The position numbers and the translations under genes are program-made. From Streptomyces sp. NBC_00287 (GTDB lineage Bacteria; Actinomycetota; Actinomycetes; Streptomycetales; Streptomycetaceae), in assembly GCF_036173105.1 (NCBI RefSeq), contig NZ_CP108053.1, positions 7,874,001 to 7,938,000 on the forward strand: a DNA stretch of 64,000 bases, written 5' to 3'. Shown here in pieces: positions 49,034 through 57,965 of the stretch. Each line of letters opens with the position of its first letter. Position 1 is the first letter of the stretch. The notes below the pieces were generated by a model that was not told the origin of the DNA, searched no databases, and worked only from the letters and a program-made list of their open reading frames with translations.

Positions 49034-50029
49034 ATGACGCGACGACTTGCTGAGGTGGCGAAGAAGGTCGGGGTCAGCGAGGCCACGGTCAGCCGGGTGC
49101 TCAACGGCAAGCCCGGAGTCTCCGAGGTCACCCGGCAGGCGGTGCTGTCCGCCCTGGACGTGCTCGGCTACGAGCGGCCCACGCAACTGCGCGGTGAGCG
49201 CGCCCGGCTCGTGGGCCTCGTGCTGCCCGAGCTGCAGAACCCGATCTTCCCGGCGTTCGCCGAGGTGATCGGCGGCGCGCTCGCCCAGCTCGGTCTGACT
49301 CCGGTGCTGTGCACCCAGACCAAGGGCGGCGTCTCAGAAGCGGACTACGTGGAACTGCTGCTCCAGCAGCAGGTCTCGGGTGTCGTCTTCGCCGGCGGCC
49401 TGTACGCCCAGGCCGACGCCCCGCACGACCACTACCGGCAGCTCGCGGACCGCAACATCCCGGTCGTCCTCGTCAACGCGTCCTTCGCCGACCTGGGCTT
49501 TCCCGGCGTGTCCTGCGACGACGCGGTGGCCGTCGAGCAGGCCTGGCGCCATCTCGCCTCCCTCGGCCACGAGCGCATCGGGCTGGTGCTGGGGCCGCAG
49601 GACCATGTGCCGTCGGCTCGGAAGCTGGCCGCGGCGCGGGCCGTGGGGGAGCTGCCCGATGAGCATGTCGCACGGGCCATGTTCTCCATCGAGGGCGGTC
49701 ACGCGGCGGCCTCCCGGCTGATCGACCGCGGGGTCACCGGCATCATCTGCGCCAGCGATCCGCTCGCCCTCGGTGCCATCAGAGCCGCCCGCCGCAAGGG
49801 ACTTGAGGTGCCGGGGCAGGTGTCGGTCGTCGGCTACGACGACTCCGCGTTCATGAACTGCACGGAACCCCCGCTGACCACCGTCCGCCAGCCCATCGAG
49901 GCCATGGGCAGGGCGGCCGTGGAACTGCTGAACGCGCAGATCGGCGGCGGTTCCGTGACCCCCGAGGAGTTGCTCTTCGAGCCCGAGCTGGTGGTCCGGG
50001 GGTCCACGGCACAAGCCCGTCGTAGCTGA
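49034..50029 (+). CDS. LacI-family transcriptional regulator
   Basis: A 331-residue LacI/GalR repressor. The N-terminal helix-turn-helix and hinge are RRLAEVAKKVGVSEATVSRV and VLNGKPGVSE; the periplasmic-binding-like sensor follows (VGLVLPELQNPIFPAFAEVI, GIICASDPLALGAIRAARRK, VSVVGYDDSAFMNCTEPPLT). ATG 49034 has no ribosome-binding site but is close to a -10-like TATTCT, so the message may be leaderless. It precedes the ABC importer and glucosidase genes on the same strand and should release its operator on binding a sugar. Confidence 0.93.
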   Translation: MTRRLAEVAKKVGVSEATVSRVLNGKPGVSEVTRQAVLSALDVLGYERPTQLRGERARLVGLVLPELQNPIFPAFAEVIGGALAQLGLTPVLCTQTKGGVSEADYVELLLQQQVSGVVFAGGLYAQADAPHDHYRQLADRNIPVVLVNASFADLGFPGVSCDDAVAVEQAWRHLASLGHERIGLVLGPQDHVPSARKLAAARAVGELPDEHVARAMFSIEGGHAAASRLIDRGVTGIICASDPLALGAIRAARRKGLEVPGQVSVVGYDDSAFMNCTEPPLTTVRQPIEAMGRAAVELLNAQIGGGSVTPEELLFEPELVVRGSTAQARRS

Positions 50030-50036
50030 GATCCAC

Positions 50037-50077
50037 TCGACTGTCGAATAATTACAGATTCTGCGCGACATCTTGCG
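50037..50077 (+). promoter_or_regulatory. Regulatory region before the alpha-glucan importer operon
   Basis: The dyad TCGACTGTCGA (50037-50047), an AT-rich stretch AATAATTACAGATT, and CTTGCG (50072-50077) matching the half-site before the LacI gene. It lies 100 bases before the binding-protein start. A promoter is likely here, though I cannot fix its hexamers. Confidence 0.4.
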
Positions 50078-50176
50078 GACTGATGTCGCCGGTGCTTGAG
50101 TGTGCGGCGCGCCAGCACGGCGGGGCGCTCGCGCCCTCCGCCGTGCCTCCCTGCTCCTGCCCAGAGGGGTCCACCG

Positions 50177-51526
50177 ATGAGAAGCACCGGGTTCCGCCGT
50201 ACGTTCGTCGCGCTCAGCGCCTGCTCGCTCGTCCTCGCCGTCACCTCCTGTGGGTCCGATGACGACGACTCGGCGAGCGGCAAGACCCGCATCACGGTCA
50301 ACTGCATGCCGCCCAAGAGCGCCAAGGTCGACCGCCAGTTCTTCGAGGACGACATCGCCTCCTTCGAGAAGCAGAACCCGGACATCGACGTCGTCCCGCA
50401 CGACGCGTTCCCCTGCCAGGACCCGAAGACCTTCGACGCCAAGCTCGCCGGCGGGCAGATGGAGGACGTCTTCTACACGTACTTCACCGACGCCAAGCAC
50501 GTCGTCGACATCAACCAGGCGGCCGATCTCACGCCGTACCTCAAGGAGTTGAAGATCTACGAGACCATCCAGCAGCAGCTGCGGGACATCTACACCGTCG
50601 ACGGCAAGGTCTACGGCATCCCGCGCACCGGCTACTCGATGGGCCTGATCTACAACAAGCAACTCTTCGAGGAGGCGGGCCTCGACCCCGACCGGCCTCC
50701 GGCGACCTGGGCCGAACTCCGTGCCGCCGCGAAGAAGATCGCCGGGCTCGGTGACGGCGTCGTCGGATACGCCGACTACTCCGCCCAGAACCAGGGCGGT
50801 TGGCATTTCACGGCCGAGCTGTACTCGCAGGGCGGTGACGTGGTGAGCGCCGACGGCAAGAAGGCGACCATCGACACACCCGAGGGCCGGGCCGTGCTCC
50901 AGACGCTGCACGACATGCGCTGGACCGACAACTCCATGGGCAGCAAGCAGCTCCTCGTCATCAACGACGCCCAGCAGATGATGGGTTCGGGCAAGCTCGG
51001 CATGTACCTCTCCGCCCCGGACAACATCCCGATCCTGGTCAAGGAGAAGGGTGGCGACTACGAGGACCTCGCGCTCGCGCCCATGCCCGGCGGCGAGGGC
51101 ACGCTGATCGGCGGCGACGGCTACATGTTCAACAAGAAGGCGAGCCGCGAGCAGATCAGGGCCGGCCTGAAGTGGCTCGACCACATGTTCCTCACCCCCG
51201 GAGACGGCTTCCTCGGCGACTACGCCCGCGCCAAGAAGGCCGACGCACCGGTGGGCCTGCCCGAGCCGCGCCTGTTCACCGGCGCCGCCGACGCCAAGGA
51301 CCAGCAGGTCAAGAAGGCCAACGCCAATGTGCCGGTGGAGAACTACCAGGCCTTCCTCGACGGCAACCAGAGCCTGGAGATGAAGATCGAGCCGCCGAAC
51401 GCCCAGCAGATCTACTCCGTCCTCGACGGAGTGGTCTCCGCCGTCCTCACCAAGAAGGACGCCGACATCGACCGGCTGCTGAAGGATGCCTCCGGCAAGA
51501 TCGACGGCATCCTCGCCCGAGGCTGA
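50177..51526 (+). CDS. Sugar ABC transporter substrate-binding lipoprotein
   Basis: A 449-residue family-1 solute-binding protein. The signal peptide ends in a lipobox with Cys25 (LAVTSC), then a linker GSDDDDSASG. Binding-protein motifs include IPRTGYSMGLIYNKQLFEEA and APMPGGEGTLIGGDGYMFNK. ATG 50177 opens the signal peptide, with AGAGGGG upstream. It heads an operon with two permeases, a GH13 glucosidase and a secreted glucanase, so maltose/nigerose-type alpha-glucosides are the likely ligand. No ATPase is present; a shared MsiK-type ATPase is expected. Confidence 0.92.
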   Translation: MRSTGFRRTFVALSACSLVLAVTSCGSDDDDSASGKTRITVNCMPPKSAKVDRQFFEDDIASFEKQNPDIDVVPHDAFPCQDPKTFDAKLAGGQMEDVFYTYFTDAKHVVDINQAADLTPYLKELKIYETIQQQLRDIYTVDGKVYGIPRTGYSMGLIYNKQLFEEAGLDPDRPPATWAELRAAAKKIAGLGDGVVGYADYSAQNQGGWHFTAELYSQGGDVVSADGKKATIDTPEGRAVLQTLHDMRWTDNSMGSKQLLVINDAQQMMGSGKLGMYLSAPDNIPILVKEKGGDYEDLALAPMPGGEGTLIGGDGYMFNKKASREQIRAGLKWLDHMFLTPGDGFLGDYARAKKADAPVGLPEPRLFTGAADAKDQQVKKANANVPVENYQAFLDGNQSLEMKIEPPNAQQIYSVLDGVVSAVLTKKDADIDRLLKDASGKIDGILARG

Positions 51527-51537
51527 GGCCGACCGAG

Positions 51538-52497
51538 ATGCCCAAGACCGCCGCACGAGAGCCCGTCGGGGCGATCACGGTACGTCCGATGCAGGCGCCG
51601 CCCCCGGCAGGGGACCGGAGGCGGCGCCGCCTCACCGACCAACTGCGCGCCCACGCCTTCCTGATCGGCGGCCTGACCTGCTTCGCCCTGTTCTCCTGGT
51701 ACCCGGCGATCCGCGCGGTCGTGATCGCCTTCCAGGAGTACACACCGGGCTCGGACCCCGAGTGGGTCGGCGTCGACAACTTCACCCGCGTCCTGGACGA
51801 CCCGGAGTTCACGGCGGCCTGGCGCAACACCCTCACCTTCACCCTGCTCGCCCTGCTGATCGGCTTCGCGATCCCCTTCGTACTCGCCCTGGTCCTCAAT
51901 GAGTTGAGGCACGCCAAGGCCTTCTTCCGGATCGTGGTCTATCTGCCGGTGATGATCCCGCCGGTGGTCAGCGCCCTGCTGTGGAAGTGGTTCTACGACC
52001 CCGGCGCCGGCCTCGCCAACGAGGCGCTGCGCTTCCTCCATCTGCCCACCTCGAACTGGTCCAACGGCGCCGACACCGCACTGATCTCCCTGGTGATCGT
52101 GGCCACTTGGGCCAACATGGGCGGCACCGTCCTGATCTATCTGGCCGCCCTTCAGTCCATCCCCGGAGAGCTGTACGAGGCGGCCGAACTGGACGGCGCG
52201 AACCTGCTCCAGCGCATCCGGCATGTGACGATCCCGCAGACCAGGTTCGTCATCCTCATGCTGATGCTGCTTCAGATCATCGCCACGATGCAGGTCTTCA
52301 CCGAACCGTTCGTCATCACCGGCGGCGGTCCCGAGAACGCCACGGTCACCGTCCTCTACCTGATCTACAAGTACGCCTTCCTCTACAACGACTTCGGCGG
52401 CGCCTGCGCGCTCAGCGTGATGCTGTTGGTGTTCCTCGGCATCTTCTCCGCCGTCTATCTGCGGCTCACCCGCAGCGAAGGGGAGGAGACCGCATGA
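51538..52497 (+). CDS. Sugar ABC transporter permease (MalF type)
   Basis: A 319-residue CUT1 permease with six helices (ALFSWYPAIRAVVIAFQEYT in helix 1) and the EAA loop PGELYEAAELDGANLLQRIR. ATG 51538 lies 11 bases after the binding-protein stop, with TGAGG as a weak ribosome-binding site. The stop overlaps the next permease start by four bases (ATGA). Confidence 0.93.
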   Translation: MPKTAAREPVGAITVRPMQAPPPAGDRRRRRLTDQLRAHAFLIGGLTCFALFSWYPAIRAVVIAFQEYTPGSDPEWVGVDNFTRVLDDPEFTAAWRNTLTFTLLALLIGFAIPFVLALVLNELRHAKAFFRIVVYLPVMIPPVVSALLWKWFYDPGAGLANEALRFLHLPTSNWSNGADTALISLVIVATWANMGGTVLIYLAALQSIPGELYEAAELDGANLLQRIRHVTIPQTRFVILMLMLLQIIATMQVFTEPFVITGGGPENATVTVLYLIYKYAFLYNDFGGACALSVMLLVFLGIFSAVYLRLTRSEGEETA

Positions 52498-53354
52498 GCA
52501 CCCGCACCCTCGTCTCCCCGGCCGCGCTCGCCCGGCCGCGTGGCAAGGCGGTCTACTGGACGGTCTTCACCGGGATCCTGCTGCTGTTCACGGCAGCCTT
52601 CCTCTTCCCCGTCTACTGGATGCTGACCGGCGCCGTGAAGTCACCGGACGAGGTGGCGCGGACGCCGCCCACGATCGTCCCGGAGGAGTGGCACCTCAGC
52701 GGCTACACCGACGCCTGGGAACTGATGCAGCTGCCGACCCATCTGTGGAACACGGTGGTCCAGGCGGCCGGCGCCTGGCTGTTCCAGATCGTCCTGTGCA
52801 CGGCCGCCGCCTACGCGCTCTCCAAACTCAGGCCGGTCTTCGGCAAGGTCATCCTCGGCGGCATCCTCGCCACGCTGATGGTCCCGGCCCAGGCACTGGT
52901 CGTACCGAAGTATCTGACCGTGGCCGACCTGGGCCTGCTCAACGACCCTCTCGCGATCTGGCTCCCGGCGGTCGCCAACGCCTTCAACCTGTATCTGCTC
53001 AAGCGGTTCTTCGATCAGATCCCGCGCGATGTGCTGGAGGCCGCCGAGATCGACGGCGCGGGAAAGCTGCGCATCCTGTGGTCGATCGTGCTGCCGATGT
53101 CCCGGCCGGTGCTCGGCGTCGTGTCGATCTTCGCGCTGGTCGCGGTCTGGCAGGACTTCCTCTGGCCGCTGATGGTCTTCTCCGACACAGACAAACAGCC
53201 GATCAGCGTGGCACTCGTCCAGCTGTCGCAGAACATCCAACTGACCGTGCTCATCGCCGCGATGGTGATCGCCTCCCTCCCCATGGTCGCGATGTTCCTG
53301 ATCTTCCAGCGGCACATCATCGCCGGGATCAGCGCGGGCAGCACGAAGGGCTGA
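52494..53354 (+). CDS. Sugar ABC transporter permease (MalG type)
   Basis: A 286-residue CUT1 permease. FLFPVYWMLTGAVKSPDEVA is helix 1 and the following loop; the EAA loop is PRDVLEAAEIDGAGKLRILW; LMVPAQALVVPKYLTVADLG is another MalG hallmark. ATG 52494 overlaps the partner's stop and GGAGGAG precedes it. With the MalF-type subunit it forms the import channel for the alpha-glucan breakdown products. Confidence 0.93.
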   Translation: MSTRTLVSPAALARPRGKAVYWTVFTGILLLFTAAFLFPVYWMLTGAVKSPDEVARTPPTIVPEEWHLSGYTDAWELMQLPTHLWNTVVQAAGAWLFQIVLCTAAAYALSKLRPVFGKVILGGILATLMVPAQALVVPKYLTVADLGLLNDPLAIWLPAVANAFNLYLLKRFFDQIPRDVLEAAEIDGAGKLRILWSIVLPMSRPVLGVVSIFALVAVWQDFLWPLMVFSDTDKQPISVALVQLSQNIQLTVLIAAMVIASLPMVAMFLIFQRHIIAGISAGSTKG

Positions 53355-53385
53355 CACCGCACCCACCCAGAGAAAGGCAGGCACA

Positions 53386-54984
53386 GTGGCACAGCCCACG
53401 CACGCCCTCACGCAGACCGACTGGTGGCGCTCCGCCGTCATCTACCAGGTGTACGTCCGCAGTTTCGCGGACGGCGGCGGCGACGGCACCGGCGACCTCG
53501 CGGGCGTCCGCTCCCGGCTGCCGTATCTCGCCGAACTCGGCGTGGACGCCCTGTGGTTCAACCCCTGGTACCTGTCCCCGATGAAGGACGGCGGCTACGA
53601 CGTCGCCGACTACCGCGCCATCGCCCCGGCGTTCGGCACGCTCGCCGAGGCGGAGAAGCTGATCGCCGAGGCGCGGGAGCTGGGCATCCGGACGATCGTC
53701 GACATCGTGCCGAACCATGTCTCGGACCAGCACCCCTGGTTCCGGGCGGCGCTCGCGGCCGGGCCGGGCAGCCCCGAGCGCGAGCTGTTCCACTTCCGTC
53801 CGGGGCGCGGCCCGCACGGCGAACTCCCGCCCAACGACTGGCCGTCCCAGTTCGTCGGCTCCGCCGAGCCGGTCTGGACCCGCCTGCCCGACGGCGACTG
53901 GTACCTCCACCTGTTCACCCCCGAACAGCCGGACCTCAACTGGGCCCATCCGGCCGTCCGCCGGGAGCACGAGGACATCCTGCGCTTCTGGTTCGAGCGC
54001 GGGGTCGAGGGCGTCCGCATCGACTCGGCCGCGCTGCTCGCCAAGGACCCGGCCCTGCCCGACCTCGTCGAAGGCGACCCGAACCCGTTCCTCGATCGCG
54101 ACGAACTCCACGACATCTACCGCTCCTGGCGGGCGGTGGCCGACGAGTACGGCGGCATCTTCGTCGGCGAGGTCTGGCTCCCCGACCCCGAACGCTTCGC
54201 CCGCTATCTGCGCCCCGACGAGCTGCACACCGCCTTCAACTTCTCCTTCCTGTCCTGCCCTTGGGACGCGACAAGGCTGCGTACATCCATCGACGACACG
54301 CTCGCCGAGCACGCCCCCGTCGGCGCCCCGGCCACCTGGGTCCTGTGCAACCACGACGTCACCCGCACGGTCACCCGCTACGGCCGCACGGACACCGGCT
54401 TCGACTTCGCGGCCAAGGCCTTCGGCACCCCCACCGACCTCGCCCTCGGCACGCGGCGCGCCCGCGCCGCCGCACTGCTCTCACTGGCCCTGCCCGGAGC
54501 CGTCTACCTCTACCAGGGCGAGGAACTCGGCCTGCCCGAGGCGAACATCCCCCTCGACCGCATCGAGGACCCCATGCACTTCCGCTCCGGCGGCACCGAC
54601 CCCGGCCGCGACGGCTGCCGGGTGCCACTGCCCTGGGCCGCCGAGGAGCCGTACGCCGGATTCGGCGGCGAGCCCTGGCTGCCGCAGCCCGGCGACTGGG
54701 CGTCGTACGCGGCCGACCGCCAGGCGGTGGACCCCGGCTCGATGCTCAGCCTCTACCGCCGGGCGATCCGCACCAGGCCCGTCTTCGGCGACGGCCCGCT
54801 CACCTGGCTGCCCGCCCCCGAAAGCGTCCTCGCCTTCACCCGGGCCGAGGGCGTGCTGTGCCTGGTGAACCTCGGCGACCAGCCGTTCGACCTGCCCGAC
54901 CACTCCGAACTGCTCCTCAGCAGTGCTCCGTTGGACACCGAAGGGAGGCTGCCGAAGGACACCGCGGTCTGGCTGCGTGCCTGA
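53386..54984 (+). CDS. GH13 alpha-glucosidase (cytoplasmic)
   Basis: A 532-residue GH13 enzyme close to oligo-1,6-glucosidase/alpha-glucosidases. The four family regions are seen: DIVPNHVSDQ, GVRIDSAALLAK with nucleophile Asp212, VGEVWLPDPE with acid/base Glu263, and VLCNHDVTRTVTRYG with the transition-state Asp near 324. No signal peptide, so it acts on imported oligosaccharides. GTG 53386 follows AAAGG and GCAGG. Placed between the importer permeases and a secreted GH87-like glucanase, it should finish the breakdown of alpha-linked gluco-oligosaccharides to glucose. Confidence 0.93.
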   Translation: MAQPTHALTQTDWWRSAVIYQVYVRSFADGGGDGTGDLAGVRSRLPYLAELGVDALWFNPWYLSPMKDGGYDVADYRAIAPAFGTLAEAEKLIAEARELGIRTIVDIVPNHVSDQHPWFRAALAAGPGSPERELFHFRPGRGPHGELPPNDWPSQFVGSAEPVWTRLPDGDWYLHLFTPEQPDLNWAHPAVRREHEDILRFWFERGVEGVRIDSAALLAKDPALPDLVEGDPNPFLDRDELHDIYRSWRAVADEYGGIFVGEVWLPDPERFARYLRPDELHTAFNFSFLSCPWDATRLRTSIDDTLAEHAPVGAPATWVLCNHDVTRTVTRYGRTDTGFDFAAKAFGTPTDLALGTRRARAAALLSLALPGAVYLYQGEELGLPEANIPLDRIEDPMHFRSGGTDPGRDGCRVPLPWAAEEPYAGFGGEPWLPQPGDWASYAADRQAVDPGSMLSLYRRAIRTRPVFGDGPLTWLPAPESVLAFTRAEGVLCLVNLGDQPFDLPDHSELLLSSAPLDTEGRLPKDTAVWLRA

Positions 54985-55016
54985 GACCGTGCCCCCCACT
55001 CCGAAGGGATCAGCTC

Positions 55017-57173
55017 ATGCATAGATCTGTCAGGCTCATGCCAGTTTCGCTGGTCGCCGCCTTAGCGGCGGGCCTGCTCACCGCCACCGCCCCCACGGCC
55101 CACGCCGCGGGCGCCACCCTCCCGTTCACCTCGGTGGAGGCGGAGTCCGCCACCACCACCGGCACCAGGATCGGCCCGGACTACACCCAGGGCACCCTCG
55201 CCTCCGAGGCCTCGGGCCGACAGGCCGTACGGCTCGGCTCTGGCCAGCGGGTCGAGTTCACGGTGCCCCGCGCGGCCAACGCCGTGAACGTCGCCTACAG
55301 CGTCCCCGACGGCCAGTCCGGCTCGCTGAACGTCTACGTCAACGGCACCCGGCTCGACCGGACCATCCCGGTGACGTCCAAGTACTCGTACGTCGACACC
55401 CCCTGGATCCCGGGCGCCAAGACCCACCACTTCTACGACAACGCCCGGCTGTTGCTCGGCCAGAACATCCAGGCCGGGGACAAGGTCGCGGTCGAGGCGA
55501 GCGGGGTCCAGGTCACCGTCGACGTGGCCGACTTCGAGCAGGCCGCCGGTCCCGCCGCGCAGCCCGCCGGTTCGGTCTCCGTCACCTCCAGGGGCGCCGA
55601 CCCCAGTGGCCAGGGCGACTCCACGCAGGCCTTCCGGGACGCGATCTCCGCGGCCCAAGGGGGAGTCGTCTGGATCCCGCCGGGTCAGTACCGGCTGACA
55701 TCCTCCCTGAGCGGCGTCCAGAACGTCACCCTCCAGGGCGCCGGGCACTGGCACTCGGTGGTGCGCAGCTCCCGCTTCATCGACCAGTCGAGCTCCTCCG
55801 GAGGCGTCCACATCAAGGACTTCGCGGTCATCGGCGAGGTCACCGAGCGCGTCGACTCCAACCCGGACAACTTCGTCAACGGGTCCCTGGGGCCGAACTC
55901 CAGCGTGTCCGGCATGTGGCTGCAGCACCTCAAGGTCGGCCTCTGGCTGATGGGCAACAACGACAACCTGGTCGTCGAGAACAGCCGCTTCCTCGACATG
56001 ACCGCCGACGGCCTCAACCTCAACGGCAACGCCCGCGGGGTCAAGGTCCGCAACAACTTCCTGCGCAATCAGGGCGACGACGCGCTCGCCATGTGGTCGC
56101 TGTATGCCCCGGACACCAACAGCAGTTTCGAGAACAACACGATCACCCAGCCGAACCTCGCAAACGGCATCGCGATCTACGGCGGCACCGACATCACGGT
56201 CCGGGGAAACCTGATCTCCGACACCAACGCCCTCGGCAGCGGGATCGCGATCTCCAACCAGAAGTTCCTCGACCCCTTCCACCCGCTGGCCGGCACCATC
56301 ACCGTCGACGGCAACACCCTGGTGCGCACCGGCGCGATGAACCCCAACTGGAACCACCCGATGGGCGCGCTCCGGGTCGACTCCTACGACAGTGCCATCG
56401 AGGCACAGGTGCGGATCACCAACACCACCATCACGGACAGCCCGTACAGCGCCTTCGAGTTCGTCTCCGGCAGCGGCCGTGGGTACGCGGCGAAGAACAT
56501 CACCGTCGAGGGTGCGACCGTCCGCAACACCGGCACGGTCGTCGTCCAGGCGGAGGCGCCGGGTGCCGCGACCTTCCGTAACGTCACCGCGACGGCCGTA
56601 GGAGCCGCGGGAATCTACAACTGCCCCTATCCGTCCGGTTCCGGCACCTTCGCGCTGACCGACGGCGGCGGCAACTCCGGCTGGAGCAGCGTCTGGTCGG
56701 ACTGCTCCACCTGGCCGCAGCCCGGGCAGGGCAACCCGGACCCCGATCCGAGCCGCAACCTCGCCAAGGGCCGCCCGGCCACGGCCACCGGATCGCAGGA
56801 CGTCTACACGCCCGGCAAGGCGGTCGACGGCGACGCGAACAGCTACTGGGAGTCGGCCAACCACGCCTTCCCGCAGAGCTGGACCGTCGACCTCGGCAGC
56901 ACCGAGCCGGTACGGCGTCTGGTGCTGAAGCTGCCACCGCCGAGCGCCTGGCAGGCCCGCACCCAGACCCTGTCCGTGCAGGGCAGCACCGACGGCTCCG
57001 GGTACTCCACGCTGGTCGCCTCCCGGGACTACCGCTTCGACCCGGCCACCGGGAACACGGTCACCGTCACCCTGCCCGGCACCGGCGTGCGCTACCTGCG
57101 CCTGCATGTGACCGCCAACACCGGCTGGCCCGCCGCCCAGTTCAGTGAAGTGGAGGCGTATCTGACTTCGTGA
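55017..57173 (+). CDS. Secreted GH87-like alpha-1,3-glucanase (mutanase/mycodextranase type)
   Basis: A 718-residue secreted beta-helix enzyme. Order: signal peptide (1-31, ending TAHAAG); a CBM6/35-like sandwich (about 35-180, FTSVEAESATTTGTRIGPDY); a right-handed beta-helix catalytic domain (about 190-560) with many N-x-F/I turns; and a C-terminal discoidin domain (about 585-718, NLAKGRPATATGSQDVYTPG). The Asp pair in RNQGDDALAMWS fits the paired catalytic aspartates known for GH87. It would cut alpha-1,3-glucan or nigeran of fungal walls or dental-type polymers. ATG 55017 follows AAGGGAT. Family assignment is from motif memory, not a search. Confidence 0.78.
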   Translation: MHRSVRLMPVSLVAALAAGLLTATAPTAHAAGATLPFTSVEAESATTTGTRIGPDYTQGTLASEASGRQAVRLGSGQRVEFTVPRAANAVNVAYSVPDGQSGSLNVYVNGTRLDRTIPVTSKYSYVDTPWIPGAKTHHFYDNARLLLGQNIQAGDKVAVEASGVQVTVDVADFEQAAGPAAQPAGSVSVTSRGADPSGQGDSTQAFRDAISAAQGGVVWIPPGQYRLTSSLSGVQNVTLQGAGHWHSVVRSSRFIDQSSSSGGVHIKDFAVIGEVTERVDSNPDNFVNGSLGPNSSVSGMWLQHLKVGLWLMGNNDNLVVENSRFLDMTADGLNLNGNARGVKVRNNFLRNQGDDALAMWSLYAPDTNSSFENNTITQPNLANGIAIYGGTDITVRGNLISDTNALGSGIAISNQKFLDPFHPLAGTITVDGNTLVRTGAMNPNWNHPMGALRVDSYDSAIEAQVRITNTTITDSPYSAFEFVSGSGRGYAAKNITVEGATVRNTGTVVVQAEAPGAATFRNVTATAVGAAGIYNCPYPSGSGTFALTDGGGNSGWSSVWSDCSTWPQPGQGNPDPDPSRNLAKGRPATATGSQDVYTPGKAVDGDANSYWESANHAFPQSWTVDLGSTEPVRRLVLKLPPPSAWQARTQTLSVQGSTDGSGYSTLVASRDYRFDPATGNTVTVTLPGTGVRYLRLHVTANTGWPAAQFSEVEAYLTS

Positions 57174-57945
57174 CCGACACCCCGCGCTTCGCCGCCTGGA
57201 TCTGCTCGTACACATGGGTCCGCAGTTCGGCGAAGCGCGGGGCCACACGTGTGTGCAACTGGTCCCGCTCGTCGGGCAGATCGACCTTCAGCTGCTCCTG
57301 GACGACCGTGGGGGAGGCGGACAGCACGACCACACGCTCGCCCAGATACACGGCCTCGTCGATGTCATGGGTGACGAACAGGATCGTGATGCCCCGCTCC
57401 CGCCACAACCGCCGTACGAGATCCTCCAGATCGGCGCGGGTCTGTGCGTCGACCGCCGCGAACGGCTCGTCCATCAGCAGGACGCGCGGCTCGTAGGCCA
57501 GTGCCCGGGCGATGGCGACCCGCTGCTGCATCCCGCCGGACAGCTGCCAGGGGTAGGCGTCGGCGGCGTCGGAGAGTCCCACGGACTCCAGCGCGTCCCG
57601 CACCAGCTCCCGGCGCCTGTTCCGGTCCAAGTCCTTCTGCTTCAGCGGGAGTTCGACATTGGCGCCGACCCGCATCCACGGGAACAGGCTGCGCCCGTAC
57701 TCCTGGAACACGAACGCCATCCCGGGCGGTGGCCCGGTCACCTTCCGGCCCTCCAGCAGCACTTCGCCGCCCGTCGGCGCGAGCAGGCCGCCCATGCACT
57801 TCAGCAGGGTCGTCTTGCCGCAGCCCGACGGGCCGACGAGACAGACCAGTTCGCCCGCGTTGACAGTGAAGGTGAGATCGCGCACCGCCTCCACGCGGCG
57901 CCCGGATCCCTCGTACACCTTCTTCAGGCCGCGCACGTCGAGCAT
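57142..57945 (-). CDS. ABC transporter ATP-binding protein (NitT/TauT type)
   Basis: A 267-residue ATPase of an SsuB/TauB-like importer. Walker A is VGPSGCGKTTLLKC, Q-loop FVFQEYGRSLFPW, signature QLSGGMQQRVAIARALAYEP, Walker B VLLMDEPFAAVDAQT, switch His in VTHDIDEAV. ATG 57945 follows AAAGGG. It is the last gene of the four-gene SBP-permease-permease-ATPase operon. The 3' end overlaps the tail of the convergent glucanase gene by 32 bases, which is rather long for a convergent pair. Confidence 0.93.
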   Translation of the reverse strand: MLDVRGLKKVYEGSGRRVEAVRDLTFTVNAGELVCLVGPSGCGKTTLLKCMGGLLAPTGGEVLLEGRKVTGPPPGMAFVFQEYGRSLFPWMRVGANVELPLKQKDLDRNRRRELVRDALESVGLSDAADAYPWQLSGGMQQRVAIARALAYEPRVLLMDEPFAAVDAQTRADLEDLVRRLWRERGITILFVTHDIDEAVYLGERVVVLSASPTVVQEQLKVDLPDERDQLHTRVAPRFAELRTHVYEQIQAAKRGVSVTKSDTPPLH

Positions 57946-57965
57946 GGGTTGCCCTTTCAGGAGGC

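Noticed and set aside
53424..55016. N-terminal extension of the GH87-like gene across the GH13 gene
   Set aside because: It is an out-of-frame reading of GH13. The true protein begins with a signal peptide at ATG 55017.
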